From NCBI GenBank assembly GCA_009377795.1, contig WHTJ01000003.1, positions 44,701 through 108,700 of the forward strand: a stretch of 64,000 nucleotides of DNA, in the 5' to 3' direction. The first letter of the stretch is position 1. The number at the start of each line of letters is the position of its first letter. The notes beneath the pieces are model-generated. The model worked only from the letters and a program-made list of their open reading frames with translations, searched no databases and had not been told where the DNA came from. The stretch is from Propionibacteriales bacterium. GTDB lineage: Bacteria; Actinomycetota; Actinomycetes; Propionibacteriales; Nocardioidaceae. The translations under genes were made by a program, and so were the position numbers. Positions 59,129 to 64,000 of the stretch are shown here, piece by piece.

Positions 59129-60184
59129 ATGAGTCGGCGGGGTGTGGCATTGGTCGTTGCGGGGGTGTGCCTGGCGGTTGCACTGGTGGTGGCCTGGGTG
59201 CGGCCGGTGCCGTATGTCGCGCAGGGACCGGGTCTGGTGCAGGACACGTTGGGCGAGATGGAGGGCAAACCCCTGATCGCGGTCGAGGCCGACAAGACGT
59301 ACCCCACGCAGGGCCGGCTGGACTTCACCACGGTCTCGGTCACTCGGCCCGGTGCCCGGTTGACGCTCGGCGACGCGCTCATGGTCTGGCTCAATCCTGA
59401 CCGCAGGCTCGTACCCCGCGATCTCTACTATCCGCCCGATCAGACCGTCGAGGAGGCGGAGGAGCTGAGCACCCTGCAGATGTCGTCGTCGCAGGACGCG
59501 GCCGCGGTCGCGGCGCTGCGTGAGATGGGGTACGACGTCGCGCTGCCGGTGGCGGTGCTCGACGTGTCCGAGGGTGCGCCCGCGGGGGGTCACCTGCGTG
59601 CGGGCGACGTCATCAGGGCGGTGGAGGGTAAGCCGGTCCGACGCGTCGACCGGGTCAGCGAGCTGCTGCAGAGCGTCGATCCGGGTGACGAGGCGACGAT
59701 CACCGTACGCCGTTCCGGGAGTCCCATGACGGTCACCACCCCGACCGAGGAGTCGTCGGACGAGCCAGGGCGTACCGTGGTGGGAGTGCAGGTCGGGGTC
59801 AAACCGAAGATGCCGTTCAAGGTGAGGTTCCATGTCGACGCGGACGTCGGTGGGCCCAGCGCCGGCCTGATGTTCGCGCTGTCCATCGTCGACCGGCTCA
59901 CGCCCGGCGCCCTGACCGGCGGGCTGCACATCGCGGGCACCGGCGAGATCGGCGTCGACGGCTCGGTCGGCGCGATCGGGGGTGTCGGGCTGAAGATCGC
60001 CGCGGCGGAGGACGCCGGCGCGACCGTCTTCCTGGTACCGGCCGGCAACTGTACGGAGGCGGCGAGCCAGGATCCCGACGACATCCGGCTGGTCCGGGTC
60101 ACCCGGTTGAGCGGCGCGGTGACCGCGCTCGAGCGGCTGGCCGCCGACGAGGACGCGCCGGTCCCGGAGTGCGCGAGCGGGTGA
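59129..60184 (+). CDS. membrane-anchored PDZ-domain Lon-like (S16) protease
   Basis: The 351-aa protein has an N-terminal TM (MSRRGVALVVAGVCLAVALV), a PDZ domain (about 140-205: VSEGAPAGGHLRAGDVIRAV) and a C-terminal S16 domain. The catalytic Ser is in DADVGGPSAGLMFALS and the Lys in GGVGLKIAAAEDAG, the Ser-Lys dyad of Lon-type proteases. ATPase domains are missing. It faces the cell exterior and probably trims membrane or secreted proteins. Neighbours match the mycobacterial Rv3194c region. Confidence 0.93.
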   Translation: MSRRGVALVVAGVCLAVALVVAWVRPVPYVAQGPGLVQDTLGEMEGKPLIAVEADKTYPTQGRLDFTTVSVTRPGARLTLGDALMVWLNPDRRLVPRDLYYPPDQTVEEAEELSTLQMSSSQDAAAVAALREMGYDVALPVAVLDVSEGAPAGGHLRAGDVIRAVEGKPVRRVDRVSELLQSVDPGDEATITVRRSGSPMTVTTPTEESSDEPGRTVVGVQVGVKPKMPFKVRFHVDADVGGPSAGLMFALSIVDRLTPGALTGGLHIAGTGEIGVDGSVGAIGGVGLKIAAAEDAGATVFLVPAGNCTEAASQDPDDIRLVRVTRLSGAVTALERLAADEDAPVPECASG

Positions 60185-60192
60185 GGTAACGA

Positions 60193-60729
60193 GTGAGTGC
60201 GGACGACACCGGAGCTCCGTCGACGGCCCTGGTCGGGGCGGTGCGCGAGATCGAGGCGCACGCGCACGAGTCCGGATGGGACCAGCCGCCCCGGCTCTAC
60301 GCGCTGGTGCCGACATCGGAGTTGCTGGAGCGCGAGCCCTCGCTGGGGCCGGCGCTCGGCGTGGACCTAGGGAGCGCCGCCGGCACCCTGACCCCCGTGG
60401 AGCAGGAGGCGCTTCCCCTGGATCGGCCGCTGGAGGATACGCTCAGGCAGATCATGTGGCCGGCTTCGGTGACCGGATGCGTCGCCGTACTCGAGCGCGT
60501 GGCCCTCCCTCCGCATGTGGAGGAGTCGCTGCCCGCCGATCCGCAGGCGGCGCAGGAGTACGCGGCAAACCATCCGGAGCGGCAGGACGTACGCATGGCA
60601 GTAGGAGTCTCGCGTGACGGGGAGCAACACTGTGTTCTCCGGGCACGCGCCCACGGGGATGCGTTGATACAGGGTTCCGACCTCGTACCCACTCTGGTAC
60701 GCCTGCTGCACGACACGATGAACGGTTAG
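60193..60729 (+). CDS. PPA1309 family protein
   Basis: The 178-aa protein starts at GTG 60193, eight nt after the PDZ-Lon stop. ALVGAVREIEAHAHESGWDQ and PPRLYALVPTSELL begin the family; IMWPASVTGCVAVLERVALP and VRMAVGVSRDGEQHCVLRAR are further marks. The family was named from Cutibacterium acnes and supports Propionibacteriales-like ancestry. Fold and role are unknown. It overlaps no neighbour and is followed 14 nt later by the UPF0182 gene, so the three genes are likely one operon. Confidence 0.88.
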   Translation: MSADDTGAPSTALVGAVREIEAHAHESGWDQPPRLYALVPTSELLEREPSLGPALGVDLGSAAGTLTPVEQEALPLDRPLEDTLRQIMWPASVTGCVAVLERVALPPHVEESLPADPQAAQEYAANHPERQDVRMAVGVSRDGEQHCVLRARAHGDALIQGSDLVPTLVRLLHDTMNG

Positions 60730-60743
60730 GAGAGACTGGTCCC

Positions 60744-63725
60744 GTGAGTGGCCTCTTTGACGAAGGCAAGGTATTCGGGCAGCCATCCGGGGCACGTCGG
60801 CAACGCCCACCTCGTGCGCTGATCCCGACCATCCTGGTGGTCGTCGTCTTGCTGGTGGCGGGCTCGATGTTCACCGACCTGTGGACCGAGCGGCTGTGGT
60901 TCCAGGCGCTCGACCACTCCCAGGTGTTCAACACGCTTCTGGGTACTCGGGCGCTGCTGTTCCTCGTGTTCGCCGTGGTGCTGGCCGGCATCGTCGGCGC
61001 GAACATGGTGATCGCCTACCGCGCTCGCCCGGTCCACCGGATGCTGTCGCCGGAACAGCGCAGTCTCGACCGCTATCGCGATGTCGTCGAGCCGATCAAG
61101 CGGCTGATCCTGGTCGGCGTCGTACTCATGCTGGGTTTCTTCGGCGGCTCCAGCGCGACCAGCCAGTGGGAGAGCTACCTGCTGTGGCGCAACGGCGGTT
61201 CGTACGGCCAGACCGACCCGGTGTTCGACGTAGACCTCGGGTTCTTCGTGTTCGACTACCCGTTCCTGCGCTACGCCCTCAGCTTCATGTTCGTCGTCGT
61301 GGTCCTCAGCCTGATGGCGGTGGCGACCACCTATTACCTGTACGGCGGAATCTCACTGCAGTCGAAGACCGACCGGATCTCCGGTGCCGCCCAGGTGCAC
61401 CTGTCCGTGCTGATCGGCTTCTTCATGCTGCTCAAGGCGGTCGCGTACTGGCTGGACCGTTACGCCCTGCTCATCGCCGACGGCAACCTCTTCACTGGTC
61501 TGCATTACACCGATGACAATGCGGTCCTCCCGGCCAAGAACATCCTCACGGTCATCGCGGTGATCTGCGCGTTGCTGTTCTTCGCGAACGTCATCATGCG
61601 CGGCTGGATGCTGCCCGGCTTGAGTCTCGGGCTGCTCGTCCTGTCGGCGGTCCTGCTGGGCGGCGTGTGGCCGTTGCTGGTGCAGCAGTTCCAGGTGCGG
61701 CCCTCGGAGCCCGACCGCGAGTCGCCGTACATCGAGATGAACATGGCGGCGACGAAGGATGCCTACGGCGTCGCGGACGTGAAGATTCACAACTACCCGG
61801 CGGAGACCACACTGAGTCGCGCGCAGCTTCGCGGTGACGCGGAGGACCTGCCGGGCACGCGTCTTCTCGACCCGACACTCGTCCAGCAGGCGTTCGAGCA
61901 GCTGCAGCAGGTCCGTGGTTTCTATCAGGTTCCGTCCGTCCTCGACGTGGACCGGTACGAGCTGGACGGCCAGAAGCGTGACCTCGTGCTGGGTCTGCGG
62001 GAGCTCAACCTCACCGGGTTGCCGCCCGAGCAGCGCAACTGGAACAACGACCACACCGTCTACACGCACGGCTTCGGCGTGATCGCGGCGTACGGCAACG
62101 AGCGCACCAGGGAGGGTGAGCCGGTCTGGGCCGAGCAGAACCTCCCGCCGCGGGGCGCCCTCGATGAGTACGAGCCGAGGGTCTACTTCGGCGAGCTCGG
62201 GCCGCCGTACTCGATCGTCGGCAGCGACGACGAGCAGCCGGTCGAGCTGGACATCCCCGAAGGCGGGGGCGACCTTGCTGCCGCGCAAAACAACACCTAC
62301 GACGGCGAGGCCGGCGTGCCGGTCGGGGGTATGTTCAACAAGCTGCTGTACGCCGCGAAGTTCCGCGAGCCGAATATCGTGCTGTCCTCCCGGGTGAACG
62401 AGAACTCCAAGATCCTCTACGACCGCGATCCACGCGTGCGCGTGGAGAAGGTCGCACCTTGGTTGACCCCGGACGGCAACCCGTACCCGGCTGTGGTCGA
62501 CGGGCGAATCGTGTGGATCGTCGACGGCTACACCACATCGGACTCCTTCCCGATGTCGACTCGGGTCTCGCTCGACGAGGTCACCTCGGACAGCCTGACG
62601 CCGAGAGCTGCTATAAGGGCGCAGGCCTCCGACGAACTGAACTACATGCGCAACTCGGTCAAGGCCATCGTGGACGCCTACGACGGCACCGTCACGTTGT
62701 ACGAGTGGGATGAGGACGACCCGGTGCTCGATGCCTGGAGTTCGGCGTTCCCGGGCCTGGTGTCGGATCGCGAGGAGATCCCGCAACCGCTGCTGGAGCA
62801 TCTGCGCTACCCCGAGGACCTGTTCAAGGTCCAGCGCCACACTTTGACGAACTACCACGTCGACACGGCTCTGGACTTCTACCAAGGCAACAACCGGTGG
62901 AATATCCCCGACGACCCGACGAACGCGGGCTTCCGGCAGCCGCCGTACTACCTGACCTTGAAGGTGCCACCGGACCAGCGGTCACCGCAGTTCTCGCTCA
63001 ACGCGGTTTTCGTGCCGCAGCAGCGGCAGATTCTGGCCTCGGTGATGTCGGTGAACTCCGAGGCGACCAGCCCGGACTACGGCACGATCCGGATTCTGCA
63101 GTTGCCGGGTGACACCCAGGTCCAGGGGCCGGGACAGGTCTCGAACGCGTTCAACGCGGACAGCGACATTCAGAGCAGGCTGCTGCCGTTCAGGCAGCAG
63201 GGTGCCAGACAGACCCAGGGCAATCTGCTGACCCTGCCCATCGGGGACGGACTGCTGTACGTCCAGCCGGTATACACCCAGCGCGGTGAGGGGTCGGGTA
63301 ACTATCCGGTGCTCTCGTTCGTGCTGGCGTCCTTCGGTGACCAGGTGGGCATCGGGACGGACCTGGCGGGGGCCCTCGACGACGTACTGGGGGAGGAGTC
63401 CGGCATCGACGGCACCGACGGAGCGGGCGGCGACCAGCAGCCGGAGGAGCCCGGTGACGGGCAGCAGCCCGGCGGCGGGCAGCAGCCGCCGGGGGCCGAG
63501 CAGGACGTGGTCGACCTGCTCAACCAGGCGCAGGACAGGTTCGACGACGCCGAGGCCGCGCTCCGTGAAGGCGACCTGGCCACCTACCAGCAGGCCACCG
63601 AGGACGCCAACGAACTGATTCGGGAGGCGCTCGGCCTGATGCGCCAGCAGTCCGAAGCCGGTGGCGGCGAAGGCGGCGGTGGCCAGGGCGGCGGCGGTGG
63701 CCAGGGCGGCGGTGGTGGCGGCTAG
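60744..63725 (+). CDS. UPF0182 family membrane protein
   Basis: The 993-aa protein starts at GTG 60744. Seven or so hydrophobic segments occupy residues 25-310 (LIPTILVVVVLLVAGSMFTD, then FGGSSATSQWESYLLW between helices). A large extracytoplasmic domain follows, with DVKIHNYPAETTLSRAQLRG, QVRGFYQVPSVLDVDRYEL and the WNIPDDPTN segment. The last 100 residues form an acidic coiled-coil and a Gly/Gln-rich tail. The ortholog in mycobacteria is Rv3193c, of unknown function. It ends the PDZ-Lon operon. Confidence 0.95.
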   Translation: MSGLFDEGKVFGQPSGARRQRPPRALIPTILVVVVLLVAGSMFTDLWTERLWFQALDHSQVFNTLLGTRALLFLVFAVVLAGIVGANMVIAYRARPVHRMLSPEQRSLDRYRDVVEPIKRLILVGVVLMLGFFGGSSATSQWESYLLWRNGGSYGQTDPVFDVDLGFFVFDYPFLRYALSFMFVVVVLSLMAVATTYYLYGGISLQSKTDRISGAAQVHLSVLIGFFMLLKAVAYWLDRYALLIADGNLFTGLHYTDDNAVLPAKNILTVIAVICALLFFANVIMRGWMLPGLSLGLLVLSAVLLGGVWPLLVQQFQVRPSEPDRESPYIEMNMAATKDAYGVADVKIHNYPAETTLSRAQLRGDAEDLPGTRLLDPTLVQQAFEQLQQVRGFYQVPSVLDVDRYELDGQKRDLVLGLRELNLTGLPPEQRNWNNDHTVYTHGFGVIAAYGNERTREGEPVWAEQNLPPRGALDEYEPRVYFGELGPPYSIVGSDDEQPVELDIPEGGGDLAAAQNNTYDGEAGVPVGGMFNKLLYAAKFREPNIVLSSRVNENSKILYDRDPRVRVEKVAPWLTPDGNPYPAVVDGRIVWIVDGYTTSDSFPMSTRVSLDEVTSDSLTPRAAIRAQASDELNYMRNSVKAIVDAYDGTVTLYEWDEDDPVLDAWSSAFPGLVSDREEIPQPLLEHLRYPEDLFKVQRHTLTNYHVDTALDFYQGNNRWNIPDDPTNAGFRQPPYYLTLKVPPDQRSPQFSLNAVFVPQQRQILASVMSVNSEATSPDYGTIRILQLPGDTQVQGPGQVSNAFNADSDIQSRLLPFRQQGARQTQGNLLTLPIGDGLLYVQPVYTQRGEGSGNYPVLSFVLASFGDQVGIGTDLAGALDDVLGEESGIDGTDGAGGDQQPEEPGDGQQPGGGQQPPGAEQDVVDLLNQAQDRFDDAEAALREGDLATYQQATEDANELIREALGLMRQQSEAGGGEGGGGQGGGGGQGGGGGG

Positions 63726-63857
63726 GCCGGCGAATGCCGAGGCGTGTGGCGGCCGCTGAGGTGGCGGTCGCCAAGCCGGCGCCGGCCGCGGAGACTCGCC
63801 GACGCACGCCGAGTTTGCCTGAACGGCCAACGGCACGTAGCCTTATCGGGCAGTCGA

Positions 63858-63934
63858 CGCGGGGTGGAGCAGTTCGGTAGCTCGCTGGGCTCATAACCCA
63901 GAGGTCGGAGGTTCAAATCCTCCCCCCGCTACCA
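63858..63934 (+). tRNA. initiator tRNA-Met (CAU anticodon)
   Basis: The 77-nt gene folds as a cloverleaf. The acceptor is CGCGGGG with 3' CCCCGCT, giving an unpaired C1-U72, the initiator hallmark. The anticodon loop is CTCATAA on a stem of CTGGG/CCCAG with three consecutive G-C pairs, also typical of initiators. The T arm contains GGTTCAAATCC and CCA is encoded. It lies 132 nt after UPF0182; the bases after it (63935-64000) show no further feature. Confidence 0.97.
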
Positions 63935-64000
63935 CCGGAACCCGGATCAGCACACGGTCCGGGTTTCGTTACGTCTAGGCCCCTGACCAGCTGTTTTGTG

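Noticed and set aside
63858..63934. tRNA gene as an integration site
   Set aside because: No integrase, direct repeat of the tRNA 3' end or foreign DNA is seen beside it in the remaining 66 bp; cannot be judged beyond the edge.

Overview
The window looks like chromosomal DNA of a high-GC actinobacterium. GTG/TTG starts, a WhiB7-type regulator, mycoredoxin, AdnAB-type helicase-nucleases, UvrD2, DUF3107 and a PPA1309-family gene together point to Propionibacteriales (Nocardioidaceae or relatives). This placement is inferred from gene content; no database was searched.

1-6.5 kb: the 5' part of a CorA-type transporter gene, a secreted Asp/Arg-Ser polyampholyte, a Ser/Thr kinase, an APH-fold kinase, and an operon of an acidic membrane-anchored protein, an OmpR-type response regulator and its histidine kinase. 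Three transcription units here carry the same upstream site (ATGAGA-N6-YTCATC), which suggests a small local regulon of this two-component system.

6.6-22.5 kb: CoA-ester lyase (citE-like), acyl-CoA dehydrogenase (fadE19-like) and MaoC genes, which I recall as contiguous in mycobacteria, are split by two blocks of accessory DNA. The first block (7.6-16.5 kb) is the most interesting part of the window. It encodes a Fom1-like fused cytidylyltransferase-PEP mutase, phosphonopyruvate decarboxylase, a phosphonoacetaldehyde-reductase-like Fe-ADH, a LicC/PntC-like nucleotidyltransferase, a LicD-methyltransferase fusion, a small coiled-coil protein and two paralogous sulfotransferase-like proteins. 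Together these read as a route PEP -> phosphonopyruvate -> phosphonoacetaldehyde -> 2-hydroxyethylphosphonate (HEP) -> CMP-HEP -> transfer to a surface glycan, with possible methylation and sulfation. A degenerate copy of the citE 3' end lies near the right side of the block. The second block holds a lipoprotein, an orphan secreted protein, a frameshifted DUF222-HNH gene, a TPR-regulator remnant and a DUF2332 gene.

22.5-31 kb: Nudix, DUF6758, PHP phosphoesterase, MarC, RecB-like nuclease, hydrolase/SDR pair, ParA, L,D-transpeptidase and DEAD-box helicase genes.

31-64 kb: a conserved actinobacterial block that resembles the order I recall for M. tuberculosis Rv3212-Rv3193c: ferritin-like protein, DUF3107, TetR, [LigD polymerase domain, M6 protease], MoeZ, [secreted protease], alkyltransferase-like protein, AdnA/AdnB, [PNP], NudC, Mrx1, UvrD2, WhiB7, UbiB-like kinase, E1-like protein, DUF5679, [enoyl-CoA hydratase], YgjP-type metallopeptidase, [Nudix], DUF2342 metalloprotease, MoaE, PDZ-Lon protease, PPA1309 and UPF0182, ending in an initiator tRNA-Met. 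whiB7 has a long leader with a 62-codon uORF and an intrinsic terminator, the architecture of ribosome-dependent attenuation. Several intergenic regions carry unexplained repeats, hairpins and DnaA-box-like clusters.
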